64,000 nt of DNA from Pseudomonadota bacterium (GTDB taxonomy: Bacteria > Desulfobacterota > Desulfobacteria > Desulfobacterales > JAHIVH01), in contig JAHIVH010000061.1 in assembly GCA_018816735.1 (NCBI GenBank), positions 124,001-188,000 on the forward strand. The letters are read 5' to 3'. Both the position numbers and the translations under genes were made by a program. Below are positions 29,057 through 37,721 of this stretch, one piece after another. The notes beneath the pieces are model-generated. The model had not been told where the DNA came from. It did not search any database and saw only the letters and a program-made list of their open reading frames with translations. The number at the start of each line of letters is the position of its first letter. Within the stretch, counting starts at the first letter, position 1.

Positions 29057-29941
29057 TTATGAAGTCTTCCGTTGTGATGCCTTTTTCCTGGACGGATTAC
29101 TGGCGCCTTTCATTGCAGGCTCCGGCACCAAACTTGCCGGATGTTTTGTTATTAAAGACCATATCATCACTACAAGTCCAAGCACCACAAACGGAATACT
29201 TAAAAACTGCCCCATTGTCAGAGGATATCCGGATGGCAAGGCCTGATACTCCTTGAAAAATTCAACCACAAACCGCAGGGAAAAATACTGAATGGCAAAA
29301 AGCCCGGAAAGAAATCCCAAAGGCCGGTTCTCCCCTTTCCATAATCTGTCGGCAACGATTAGTGAGAAAAGCACCAGCAGGCCGATGGTAACCTCATAGA
29401 TCTGTGAAGGATGCCTGGGAACAAGCAGGCCTGTATCATATCTGGGGAAACAAAATGCCCAGGAAACATCTGTTTGTCTGCCTACGATTTCAGAATTCAT
29501 CAGATTCCCCGCACGAACGGAGGCTGCAACAACAGCGATACCAAAAGAAATGCGGTCAAAGATTTCGAGAAACCTGATTTTATATTTTCTACTAAATAAG
29601 AATACGCCAATGATAATACCTACGGCGGCGCCATGGCTCGACAGTCCGCTGATGCCACCCTTCAGGGACAGGCCTGATATGGGATCCCTTATAAATTTAT
29701 CGAAATCATAAAAAAGCCTGTGCCCTAAAAACGCGCCAATGATTGTTCCAAAATAAATATAAAAAAAGAGTTTGATGGGGATATCTTCATTAAGCTTTGT
29801 TCGTTTTGACTGCCAGACAAACAGGTAATAACCGGTGATCAGCCCAAGGCCAAAAAACAGGCCATACCATCTTGGTGCAAAAAACCACAGTTTGAACATG
29901 ACCGGATCAATATCCCACACAATACATTGAGCGCCTTGCAT
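29057..29941 (-). CDS. lgt: prolipoprotein diacylglyceryl transferase (copy 2)
   Basis: 294 residues, seven membrane helices. The Lgt signature is canonical here: RAGNLMNSEIVGRQTD, preceded by GGISGLSSHGAAVG, followed by RHPSQIYE and RFVVEFFKEYQ. It has a charged C-terminal tail ending in Lys and Ser. An AAAGGA site precedes the ATG. It differs strongly from the Cys-rich copy at 7953-8744, so the two are not a recent duplication. Which of them does most lipoprotein processing cannot be told. Confidence 0.93.
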   Translation of the reverse strand: MQGAQCIVWDIDPVMFKLWFFAPRWYGLFFGLGLITGYYLFVWQSKRTKLNEDIPIKLFFYIYFGTIIGAFLGHRLFYDFDKFIRDPISGLSLKGGISGLSSHGAAVGIIIGVFLFSRKYKIRFLEIFDRISFGIAVVAASVRAGNLMNSEIVGRQTDVSWAFCFPRYDTGLLVPRHPSQIYEVTIGLLVLFSLIVADRLWKGENRPLGFLSGLFAIQYFSLRFVVEFFKEYQALPSGYPLTMGQFLSIPFVVLGLVVMIWSLITKHPASLVPEPAMKGASNPSRKKASQRKTS

Positions 29942-30103
29942 TTATTTTCCTTTCAAGATACCTAATTCATGATATTTCAGGTTAACTGTCAACTTGCTTA
30001 TAAATCATAATTGACATGTAAATCAAATTGATAATAACAATCATAAACGATTGGACCCATAAATTGGGTTTTCCATAACAGTTGAATCAAACCAGGTAAA
30101 ATA

Positions 30104-30532
30104 ATGAAACGAGACATCATCAAAGCAGACCCGCTTTTCAGGAAAAATATGCTTTTCTTTTTGGCACTTCTTTTATTGGCAGGACTTATTTTCTTCTACT
30201 TCAGTTCCAATTATTTTCAGAAAATCATGGCCATTTCTGAAACCGACACTTTTCTTGCAGTGGATTTGATGAAGCAGTTTATCTGGTATGCGTCTTTGAC
30301 AAACGGCCTTGTGACCCTCATTTTTTTTGGGATCATCAATTCCATCACGATTCGAATCCTGTCATCCGGTCAGTTTCCCCCTCCTGGCATGAAAGTGATT
30401 CGGGATACGGTAGTTGTTACCGGAAAATCTGCGGTTGTCAGGGCTATTCTTCTTTTCATTGTATCTATTATGATTGTCGGAACCAATTTTGCATTCTATT
30501 TGATTTTTAAATCTATCGAAAAAATGGTCTGA
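30104..30532 (+). CDS. hypothetical membrane protein
   Basis: 142 residues with three hydrophobic segments (about 17-35, 63-82, 112-135). The form, with a short basic N-terminus, a helix, an extracytoplasmic loop and a helix pair, suggests a sensor or scaffold-type membrane protein, but I do not recognise a family. It is divergent from lgt copy 2 and convergent with the MBL gene behind it. Confidence 0.65.
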   Translation: MKRDIIKADPLFRKNMLFFLALLLLAGLIFFYFSSNYFQKIMAISETDTFLAVDLMKQFIWYASLTNGLVTLIFFGIINSITIRILSSGQFPPPGMKVIRDTVVVTGKSAVVRAILLFIVSIMIVGTNFAFYLIFKSIEKMV

Positions 30533-30545
30533 CATACCGATATTT

Positions 30546-31466
30546 TTACAAAGCGATTTCCATCCCTTCCCTTGCAAAAAAGACCGCCATATCTCCAGAG
30601 ATCTCTTTATTAAACAGTTTTTCCGCACATCGATCCAGCATGTCATCCGTATAGCCAGGATCAAAATGAAATAAAGCCAGTCGTTTGACATGAGCCCGTC
30701 TGGCAAAGGAAATGGCATCTTCCATTGAGGAATGCCCCCATCCCTTTTTGGATGAGCCATAATCATCACCCGTATACTGGGCATCGGTTACCAGGAGGTC
30801 TGCACCTTCAACAAATGCTTCCATACTTTTATTGGCCTCGTTTGCAGCTTTTTCACCTTCAACGGCCATGGTCTCGTCATATGACGGATCTTCCGGATCA
30901 GTGGTAAAAACATTTTGAAACGGTTCTGTGTCATAGGTGGTACAAAACACCTTTCCGTTATATTCAACCCGGTAGCCAAAACAGAGAACAGGGTGGTTCA
31001 GGTATTTGGCCGTAACGTTCAAGCGGTCATATCCTAAAGGCACCGGGCCTTCTTTTAAACTTGTGTAATCAATTTGTGACTGAAGTTCTACATGCCGGAC
31101 AGGAAAGTATCTATAGGCAAGCTGACCTCCCACGATTTCCGATAACGTTTCTCTTTCATGGGTAACCGGTCCGTAAACCCTCAGTGTTGTGTCTTTTAAA
31201 TATATGGGCGTAAAAAAAGGAAACCCCAGAATATGGTCCCAGTGCGTATGCGTGATGAGGATATCTGCCCGGATAGGTCCTTTGTTCAGTTCGCTTTCCA
31301 TGATATGGTTCCCCAATTCCCGAATCCCTGACCCTGAATCGATAATGATGATGTGATTATTATCCGAAAAACGCATTTCAATGCATGGGGTATTTCCACC
31401 GTATCGAACGGTATCTGGCCCCGGACAAGGTATTGAGCCTCTGACGCCCCAGAATTTGATTTTCAT
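30546..31466 (-). CDS. MBL-fold hydrolase, phosphodiesterase-like
   Basis: 306 residues. It begins KFWGVRGSIPCPGPDTVRYGGNTPCIEM, the diagnostic opening of the PhnP/RNase Z-related phosphodiesterase branch of the MBL family. The metal motif is THTHWDH, later residues are DTEP and VTDAQYTGDDY, and GWGHSS supplies a further His. It lies 15 bases after the HDOD gene on the same strand, so a link to signalling is plausible, though only inferred. Confidence 0.85.
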   Translation of the reverse strand: MKIKFWGVRGSIPCPGPDTVRYGGNTPCIEMRFSDNNHIIIIDSGSGIRELGNHIMESELNKGPIRADILITHTHWDHILGFPFFTPIYLKDTTLRVYGPVTHERETLSEIVGGQLAYRYFPVRHVELQSQIDYTSLKEGPVPLGYDRLNVTAKYLNHPVLCFGYRVEYNGKVFCTTYDTEPFQNVFTTDPEDPSYDETMAVEGEKAANEANKSMEAFVEGADLLVTDAQYTGDDYGSSKKGWGHSSMEDAISFARRAHVKRLALFHFDPGYTDDMLDRCAEKLFNKEISGDMAVFFAREGMEIAL

Positions 31467-31481
31467 GCTGTCTGCTCTTTT

Positions 31482-32360
31482 TTATGTTATCTGTAAAAAA
31501 ACTTTTGCCTTGTCAATTTCTTCGAGAATAGCATCCTTTTCCTCGGCAAGCGTTCGCCATTCAATGGCCACTTTGGTTAACAAGTCGTTTAAAAAAACAT
31601 TTCTGGGTATGGCTGCACCAAGATAATCCTTGTAAATCATGCTTGAAAACAGATTGGCAAGCGCAATAATTCTCACAATTTTCAGATGAGCCGGGTCAGA
31701 TGCGTCCGGATCATGATGATAGCAGATCACCTCATAAACCGGTCCTCTTAAACTCCATTTCTTTGCAATCATTTTTCCGGTCATCGAATGATTGATCCCA
31801 AAAATGATTTTTTCAGACCGGTTCATGGAAATTTGTTTTCTAAGAGATGATTCAATCACGGTGGCATATCCTTTAGGAAAACATTGGATTAATGGTATTT
31901 TCCCAAGATCATGAAGAAGGCCGGATACAAAATACACTTCTCTCTCAATCAAAGGAACGCCGGTGATGGCGGCGATATGCTTGGCTGTTATGCCTGTGAT
32001 AATGGAGTGTGACCAGAAATCATCCATCGTGGGTGATTTTTTATTTTTGTTTAATGTTCCTAATACAGCCGTGCTCAGGGCCAGATTTTTAATCGTATTG
32101 AGCCCCAGCATGACAATTGCCTTGGTAAGAGATGTCACGTGATCCCGCATGGAATAATAGGCCGAATTGATGAGCTTTAAGACGTTTCCGGTCAATACCG
32201 GATCAAGGGAAATGATGCGGTTAATATCATTTGCAGATGAAGACGGACTATTGCAAACGGCAATGACCTTTTTGGCTGTGGTTGAAAGGCTCGGCATGTT
32301 CATCAAATAGGTTTCAATGATTTTAAGTTGTCTATCACTGCCAGGCCTTGGCGTTTCCAT
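31482..32360 (-). CDS. HDOD domain protein
   Basis: 292 residues. The region 15-210 is an HDOD domain: LPSLSTTAKKVIAVCNSPSS, INRIISLDPVLTGNVLKLINSAYYS, TKAIVMLGLNTIKNLALS, GLLHDLGKIPL. In this family the HD metal site is often degenerate; here HDLGK remains. HDOD proteins act in signal transduction, chemotaxis or motility control and are abundant in deltaproteobacteria. No fused output domain is present. Confidence 0.9.
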   Translation of the reverse strand: METPRPGSDRQLKIIETYLMNMPSLSTTAKKVIAVCNSPSSSANDINRIISLDPVLTGNVLKLINSAYYSMRDHVTSLTKAIVMLGLNTIKNLALSTAVLGTLNKNKKSPTMDDFWSHSIITGITAKHIAAITGVPLIEREVYFVSGLLHDLGKIPLIQCFPKGYATVIESSLRKQISMNRSEKIIFGINHSMTGKMIAKKWSLRGPVYEVICYHHDPDASDPAHLKIVRIIALANLFSSMIYKDYLGAAIPRNVFLNDLLTKVAIEWRTLAEEKDAILEEIDKAKVFLQIT

Positions 32361-32590
32361 AAATGTTATTATCCACCGTCATTTTGAGTTGCCGCCACAC
32401 ATACATTGATGACTATACAATAATTCAGGATAAATATTCAAGATTCAAAGTGAAAATTCACGGATTTTAGATATGGCAATGCTATTTTATCTTTTTTACC
32501 GCCTCAGGAAATCACTTGACACAGGATCACCTTTAAGGCAAGTTCTTGCGGTATTTAAGGGGGATTTTTCATATAAGGCATGACCATACC

Positions 32591-33478
32591 ATGACAGCGT
32601 TACTTCAGATTATCGAACTTGAAAAGCAGTACAAAAATGTCAATGCAGTGAACGGGATCAATTTCTCAGTAGAGAAAGGCGCCTGTTTTGGTATTCTTGG
32701 CCCGAATGGTGCCGGAAAAACAACGACCATAGAGGTTATTGAAGATGTCATCCCGCCCACTTCCGGAAAAATATTATACAAGGGGGAACCCCGGACACTC
32801 TCTTTTCGCGAAGAAGTGGGCATTCAGTTTCAGAATACGGCTCTTTTTTCTTTTCTCACGGTCAGAGAAACGCTTAATACGTTTAAAAGCCTTTATCATA
32901 ACACATATGACCTGGACGAACTGATTCATATGTGCTCGCTAAACGGTTTTATAGACCAGATGAACGACCGGATCTCGGGCGGTCAGAAACAGCGCTTCAT
33001 GCTGGCACTGGCGCTGATCAATAAACCGGAACTGATTTTCCTGGATGAACCCTCAACAGGCCTTGATCCCCAGTCCAGAAGAAATTTATGGGATGTCATC
33101 CGGGGCATAAAAAAAATTGGAAAAACCATTATCCTTACGACTCACTATATGGAAGAAGCCCAGATCCTGTGTGATGACATCGCGATTATGGATCATGGCA
33201 AAATCATCGCCCAGGGTTCCCCGGATGCGCTTATCAAAAACTATAGCAGGGAAGTTACGGTGATACTCCCCAAAAAGAGTATTGAAGGCCATCAGATTAA
33301 AAACCTGCCGCTTGCCATAAGCGAATCCCAGGATCAGATTAAAATAAAAACGGACGATATCAATGGATGCCTGGAAACGCTGATTGCATCTCACATCAAT
33401 TTAAAGGATATGAGTGTACGATCGCCCAATCTCGAGAATGTGTTCCTCACCCTCACCGGTCGTCAATTAAGAGAATAA
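32591..33478 (+). CDS. ABC transporter ATP-binding protein (ABC-2 type)
   Basis: 295 residues. Walker A GPNGAGKTTT, signature ISGGQKQRF, Walker B LIFLDEPSTGLD, and the switch His in LTTHYMEEA. A C-terminal extension of about 80 residues resembles the DrrA/NatA regulatory tail. The start at 32591 is set by alignment to the family; the frame opens 15 residues earlier. It pairs with the permease two bases downstream, forming an exporter of unknown substrate. Confidence 0.92.
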   Translation: MTALLQIIELEKQYKNVNAVNGINFSVEKGACFGILGPNGAGKTTTIEVIEDVIPPTSGKILYKGEPRTLSFREEVGIQFQNTALFSFLTVRETLNTFKSLYHNTYDLDELIHMCSLNGFIDQMNDRISGGQKQRFMLALALINKPELIFLDEPSTGLDPQSRRNLWDVIRGIKKIGKTIILTTHYMEEAQILCDDIAIMDHGKIIAQGSPDALIKNYSREVTVILPKKSIEGHQIKNLPLAISESQDQIKIKTDDINGCLETLIASHINLKDMSVRSPNLENVFLTLTGRQLRE

Positions 33479-33480
33479 TT

Positions 33481-34530
33481 ATGAATTTCAAACGTATATG
33501 GATAATGTTTAAAGCAAGAAATTATGAATTTTTTCGCGATCGGGCCGCTTTTGGCTGGAATTTTCTGTTTCCGTTTCTCATTATTGCCGGATTTGCCATT
33601 ATTTTCGGAGGCAAGGAATATTCAGACTATAAAGTCGGTGTCTTTCCGTTAGCTCAAAAAAAAACAGACAAAACAACGCTTCAGCTTCCGGATTCATTTA
33701 AAAATAACAAATTTATCGAGTTCATTGGTTTTCAAACTGAAGAAGACGGTATAAACCGCTTAAAACACCATAAAATTGATTTTCTCTTAAAAAACAATTC
33801 TTCTGACAATGCCTACTGGGTTAATGAAACATCACCAAAAGGGTATTTCCTGGAGCAGCTTTTTAACGGAAGCATTGCACTGAAAGACCATCCCGTAAAC
33901 GGTCTCAAAGGTGAAGTGCACGGCAGAGAGATACGATATATCGACTGGTTTTTTCCAGGCCTGTTGGGTATGAACATGATGTTTTCCGCACTCTGGGGGG
34001 TGGGGTATGTGGTGGTTCGATACCGGAAAAACGGCGTATTAAAGCGCCTCAAGGCAACCCCGTTAACAGCGGTTGAATATCTGACCTCTCAAATGCTGTC
34101 CCGTATATTTCTTCTCATGTTTACATTGGCGGTGGTTTGGCTGGGGTGTGATCTGTTTTTCTCTTTTGAGGTGGTGGGTTCACTTGTGGATATTTTTATC
34201 GTATTTTTCATCGGCAGCCTGAGCCTGACGGCATTAGGACTCATCCTGGCATCCAGAGGCACAAGTGAAGAGTTCACATCCGGCATTCTTAACTTTATTA
34301 CCTGGCCGATGATGTTTCTCTCCGAAGTCTGGTTCTCGATCGAAGGCGCCCCCCAATGGGTGCAGACGATATCAAAAGCGCTCCCTTTAACCCATATGCT
34401 ATCTGCGGCAAGAAAGATCATGAACGATGGGGCAAGTCTTCTGGATGTTCATACAGAACTTGAAGTCATGGCCGTGATGGCATTGGTCTTTTTAATCATC
34501 GGCGCGTCACTTTTTTCCTGGAATTCTTAG
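33481..34530 (+). CDS. ABC-2 type transporter permease
   Basis: 349 residues. An N-terminal helix (about 20-40), a large extracytoplasmic domain (45-165), then five helices with the ABC-2 features FFPGLLGMNMMFSALWGVGYVVVRYRKNGVLKRLKATPL and LTHMLSAARKIM. The ATG follows the ATPase stop by 2 bases, and the two proteins form one exporter of the drug/lipid type. Its stop overlaps the convergent SRPBCC gene by 4 bases. Confidence 0.9.
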   Translation: MNFKRIWIMFKARNYEFFRDRAAFGWNFLFPFLIIAGFAIIFGGKEYSDYKVGVFPLAQKKTDKTTLQLPDSFKNNKFIEFIGFQTEEDGINRLKHHKIDFLLKNNSSDNAYWVNETSPKGYFLEQLFNGSIALKDHPVNGLKGEVHGREIRYIDWFFPGLLGMNMMFSALWGVGYVVVRYRKNGVLKRLKATPLTAVEYLTSQMLSRIFLLMFTLAVVWLGCDLFFSFEVVGSLVDIFIVFFIGSLSLTALGLILASRGTSEEFTSGILNFITWPMMFLSEVWFSIEGAPQWVQTISKALPLTHMLSAARKIMNDGASLLDVHTELEVMAVMALVFLIIGASLFSWNS

Positions 34531-34985
34531 TGCGGTCTGGATTGGCTTTCTGTTTTTTCGGCCAGCACTTTAAGCGCTTCATTCATCCGGATAAACCCTT
34601 CACGCGTTCTGAGGCTTAACAAACCGAAGCCCATCAGCGGAGATATCAGTCCTGTGAAAATCTGCCGATGAACATGTCGGATCCTGTCTTTTGAAACAGG
34701 CTCGATTTCAAAAATATGCTCCCCTTCTGCAAACCAGGGGGCAACCACGTGGCCTGTCCAGGCAAATGTTTTTTCAGGAACAACGGTTGTCACCACAGGA
34801 TAAAACGTCTGAATCCGGCCCTTGATGACTTCCGGCCTGCATGTGAGAATAGCCCCTAAAACCGCCTGGCCTCTGGATTCCCTGATAAACGGGTTCCATT
34901 CCTTGTATTTCTCAAGATCAACAAGAATGTCCCAAACGGTTTTGGGGGATGCATTGATTTCAATTTCTGTAAAGATTTCGCTCAT
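34527..34985 (-). CDS. SRPBCC (START-like) domain protein
   Basis: 152 residues forming a single SRPBCC helix-grip fold: EIFTEIEINASPKTVWDILVDLEKYKEWNPFI is the diagnostic first strand-helix block, ending with a long helix (LRTREGFIRMNEALKVLAE). Such proteins bind hydrophobic ligands in a central cavity. It follows the SDR gene by 24 bases on the same strand and may share its regulation by the MerR-type regulator. The ligand is unknown. Confidence 0.85.
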   Translation of the reverse strand: MSEIFTEIEINASPKTVWDILVDLEKYKEWNPFIRESRGQAVLGAILTCRPEVIKGRIQTFYPVVTTVVPEKTFAWTGHVVAPWFAEGEHIFEIEPVSKDRIRHVHRQIFTGLISPLMGFGLLSLRTREGFIRMNEALKVLAEKTESQSRPH

Positions 34986-35009
34986 GGCCTCCCCCTTATT
35001 TTTAATCCA

Positions 35010-35837
35010 TTACATGCCCAGATATTTATCCATGATTTTATATTTATATCCCCATTTAATACACTTGTAATAAAACTCCGGGGTCATCCGTTTTGAAAAC
35101 CATGAAAACTTGCCGTCCATCTGTGTGATAACGTAGAGTTTATTCTTCCTGATGGACTTGATGGTATGTTTGGCAATGTCCTCGGATGTGGTTTTAGACT
35201 TGGCAAAAAAGGAATTGGCCATTTTTTCCTGCCTGGCATCGGTTGTTTTCAGGCTGGTATGCAGGTTTGTTTTGAAAAATGTGGGCGCAACTACCGTAAC
35301 GCCGATATTTTTAGGATAAAGCTCGCCTACCAATGTTTCAGAAAGCGATATGACGGCTGCTTTGGTTGCGTTATAACAGCTCATCTCCGGAAGGCTCGTG
35401 ATGCCGGCGTTTGAGGCCACATTCACAATATACCCTCCCCCCTGTTTTTCCAAAATGGGGATGAATGTTCTGCAACCATATATCACGCCTTTAAAATTGA
35501 TATTGATAATCCATTCCCATGTTTCCAGAGGAATTTTTTCCATAAAGCCGGCTGCAGCCACCCCCGCATTATTCACGACAATATCAACGCCCTGCCATTC
35601 CTGTTCAAGTATTTTCGCTGCATTTTCAAAATCTTCGGGCTTGGTAACATCACAGGGAATGGCAATGGCAGACCCGCCATTTTTATTCACAAGTTCTATG
35701 GTTTCGTCAACCCCTTTTATATTGATATCCGCCGCGCCAATTTTCCAGCCCATCTTCGCAAACTCGATGGATAGTTGTCTGCCAAAACCGGAACCCGCGC
35801 CGGTAATAAATATTCTTTTCTTTGGAAATCGTTTCAT
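35010..35837 (-). CDS. short-chain dehydrogenase/reductase
   Basis: 275 residues, classical SDR. Cofactor motif TGAGSGFGRQL, structural NNAGVAAAG, catalytic YNATK with an upstream Ser (VASNAGITSL region). D at the end of strand 2 (AADINIKG) suggests NAD preference. The start at 35837 has AACAGGAGGCGTA upstream; the longer frame is rejected. It is divergent from the MerR gene across a palindromic site, so it probably belongs to the same acyl-CoA or lipid regulon. Confidence 0.88.
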   Translation of the reverse strand: MKRFPKKRIFITGAGSGFGRQLSIEFAKMGWKIGAADINIKGVDETIELVNKNGGSAIAIPCDVTKPEDFENAAKILEQEWQGVDIVVNNAGVAAAGFMEKIPLETWEWIININFKGVIYGCRTFIPILEKQGGGYIVNVASNAGITSLPEMSCYNATKAAVISLSETLVGELYPKNIGVTVVAPTFFKTNLHTSLKTTDARQEKMANSFFAKSKTTSEDIAKHTIKSIRKNKLYVITQMDGKFSWFSKRMTPEFYYKCIKWGYKYKIMDKYLGM

Positions 35838-35987
35838 TACGCCTCCTGTTCTGGTCCATATCAATTGTGAGAGAGATGATTCTGTCTTTACAAATTCCAT
35901 TTAACCATTTCTGGATATTGGTCTAACCATAATACCATTAAATGATCAACTCTTTTTTGGTTGACAATCGTTTATATCCCACGATAG

Positions 35988-36003
35988 TTAACGTTAACGT
36001 AAA
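35988..36003. promoter_or_regulatory. palindromic operator between SDR and MerR genes
   Basis: The 16-base element TTAACGTTAACGTAAA is symmetric around GTTAAC, with only an A/T difference between arms. It lies 25 bases before the MerR start, and a TTGACA lies upstream at 35961-35966. LiuR-type MerR regulators of branched-chain and fatty-acid catabolism are known to use ACGT-repeat palindromes of this kind. Autoregulation and control of the divergent SDR are inferred. Confidence 0.55.
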
Positions 36004-36027
36004 GGTAAACGAGAAGTAGGATATAAC

Positions 36028-36453
36028 ATGCCCATTGAAAATAAAACTTACACCATAACCGACCTGTCTGGTGAGTTTGATATCAGCCTAAGGACGATAC
36101 GGTTTTACGAAGAAAAAGAACTCATCCGTCCGGAAAGGACAGAATCCAGCCAGCGCATTTACTCTTCAAGAGACAGAGCAAGGCTTAAATTGATCTTAAG
36201 GGGAAAACGACTGGGATTTTCTCTTACCCAGATTGCTGAAATGATCGGCATGGCATCTGTAAACATGAATGAACGGGATCAGATTCAGAAAAGCATTGCC
36301 TATGGTCAAAAGAAACTCGAAGAAGTCAAACAGATGAAAGAAGAACTCTTCTTGCTTGAAGAAGACCTTTTAGCACTATATAAAAAGCTCGCAGACCGTC
36401 TTTTCGAACTCGATCAGATGTCGAACGGACAAAAGGAACCAGATATTAACTAA
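36028..36453 (+). CDS. MerR-family regulator, LiuR-like
   Basis: 141 residues. The HTH block (YTITDLSGEFDISLRTIRFYEEKELIRPER) and RIYSSRDRARLKLILRGKRLGFSLTQIAEMI match the LiuR branch of MerR proteins, which regulate leucine/isovalerate and fatty-acid degradation in proteobacteria. A dimerisation helix follows (105-130). No Cys are present, so it is not a metal sensor. It stands 23 bases before an acyl-CoA dehydrogenase gene. The inducer is probably an acyl-CoA; this is inferred. Confidence 0.85.
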   Translation: MPIENKTYTITDLSGEFDISLRTIRFYEEKELIRPERTESSQRIYSSRDRARLKLILRGKRLGFSLTQIAEMIGMASVNMNERDQIQKSIAYGQKKLEEVKQMKEELFLLEEDLLALYKKLADRLFELDQMSNGQKEPDIN

Positions 36454-36476
36454 TCACAACAACCCGGAGGAAAATC

Positions 36477-37721
36477 ATGTTTGATTATATGCTTTCAGAA
36501 AAAACGCTTAAATTTCGAGATGAAGTCAGAGATTTTGTCAAATCCGTACCCCGCCAGATGATTCTGGATATGGATGCGGAAAAGATTATTTTCCCCAGGG
36601 ATTTTTTAAAAGAAGCAGCCAGAAGAAACCTTCTGGGATGCCGGTATCCTGAAAAATGGGGTGGCAGAGACATGGACTGGGTAACCGCAGGCGTTGGTAT
36701 CGAGGAGGTAGGCACACTTGGGTATATTTTTGCCTGCACATTTGGTGTGGGTGCCGAACTGGTCTGCGACGCCATCATCATCCACGGTACTGACGAACAA
36801 AAAGAAAAATACGTAAAACCGCTTTTAAATGGCGACATATTCGCCGCAGAGTGCCTGACTGAACCCAGAGGCGGATCGGATTTTTTTGGAACCAGCACTA
36901 TGGCAGAAGACAAGGGGGATCATTTTCTTTTAAATGGCCAGAAACGATTCATCGTAGGCGGTGAAGGCGCAGATTATTTTCTGGTGTATGCGGTGACAGA
37001 CCCAAACGTGGACCCGCACAAAGGCATTACTGCCTTTATCGTGGACCGGGGGCCGGGTGTTGAAAGCAAATATTTATATGGTCTCATGGGATGCAGAGGT
37101 GGCGGGGCCAGCCGGCTTGTTTTTAAAGATGCAAAAGTACCCAGGGAAAATATTCTGGGTAAATTGAATTGCGGATATGCGGTGTTTAAAACCATGATGA
37201 TTCCCGAGCGCCTGGGAACAGCCGCCATGACCATTGGCGCGGCACGCCCGGCGCTTGAAATTGCAACCGGCTACAGCACCAGACGAAAAGCCTTTGGCCA
37301 GCCCATTGCCCAGTTCCAGGGAGTCAATTTTCAGGTGGCAGAAGCTGCCATGCTGCTTGATGCTTCACGCGCCATGGTTCATGTCACCGCAGAAGCGGTA
37401 GATAGAAAGGCAGACGAGAGAAGAATCAGACGAATGATATCTGAAACCAAAAAATTTGTCACCGAATCCTGTCAAAAAGTTGTTCACAATTCCATGCAGG
37501 TCATGGGCGGCATTGGATACACCAACGTGTTCCCGGTTGAAAGAATTGCAAGAGACATCCGGCTGTCATCCATTTGGACCGGCACCAATGAAATCATGTC
37601 TTTGATTATCGCCAATGAATGGTACAAGGAATATTTCCTGATGAAAGGAAAAAACCTGACCCGCGATCTGGAATGCGATGCCATGGAAGCGAATCAGGAA
37701 GAAGAAAAAATTTATGAATAA
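36477..37721 (+). CDS. acyl-CoA dehydrogenase (414 aa)
   Basis: A full-length FAD-dependent acyl-CoA dehydrogenase that introduces the alpha-beta double bond into an acyl-CoA. N-terminal helical domain, then ECLTEPRGGSDF (FAD loop), a beta domain, and the C-terminal signature HNSMQVMGGIGYTNVFPVERIARDIRLSSIWTGTNEI. CGGAGG sits 8 bases before the ATG. It is the first structural gene behind the MerR gene and overlaps the next gene by 8 bases. Chain specificity is unknown. Confidence 0.93.
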   Translation: MFDYMLSEKTLKFRDEVRDFVKSVPRQMILDMDAEKIIFPRDFLKEAARRNLLGCRYPEKWGGRDMDWVTAGVGIEEVGTLGYIFACTFGVGAELVCDAIIIHGTDEQKEKYVKPLLNGDIFAAECLTEPRGGSDFFGTSTMAEDKGDHFLLNGQKRFIVGGEGADYFLVYAVTDPNVDPHKGITAFIVDRGPGVESKYLYGLMGCRGGGASRLVFKDAKVPRENILGKLNCGYAVFKTMMIPERLGTAAMTIGAARPALEIATGYSTRRKAFGQPIAQFQGVNFQVAEAAMLLDASRAMVHVTAEAVDRKADERRIRRMISETKKFVTESCQKVVHNSMQVMGGIGYTNVFPVERIARDIRLSSIWTGTNEIMSLIIANEWYKEYFLMKGKNLTRDLECDAMEANQEEEKIYE

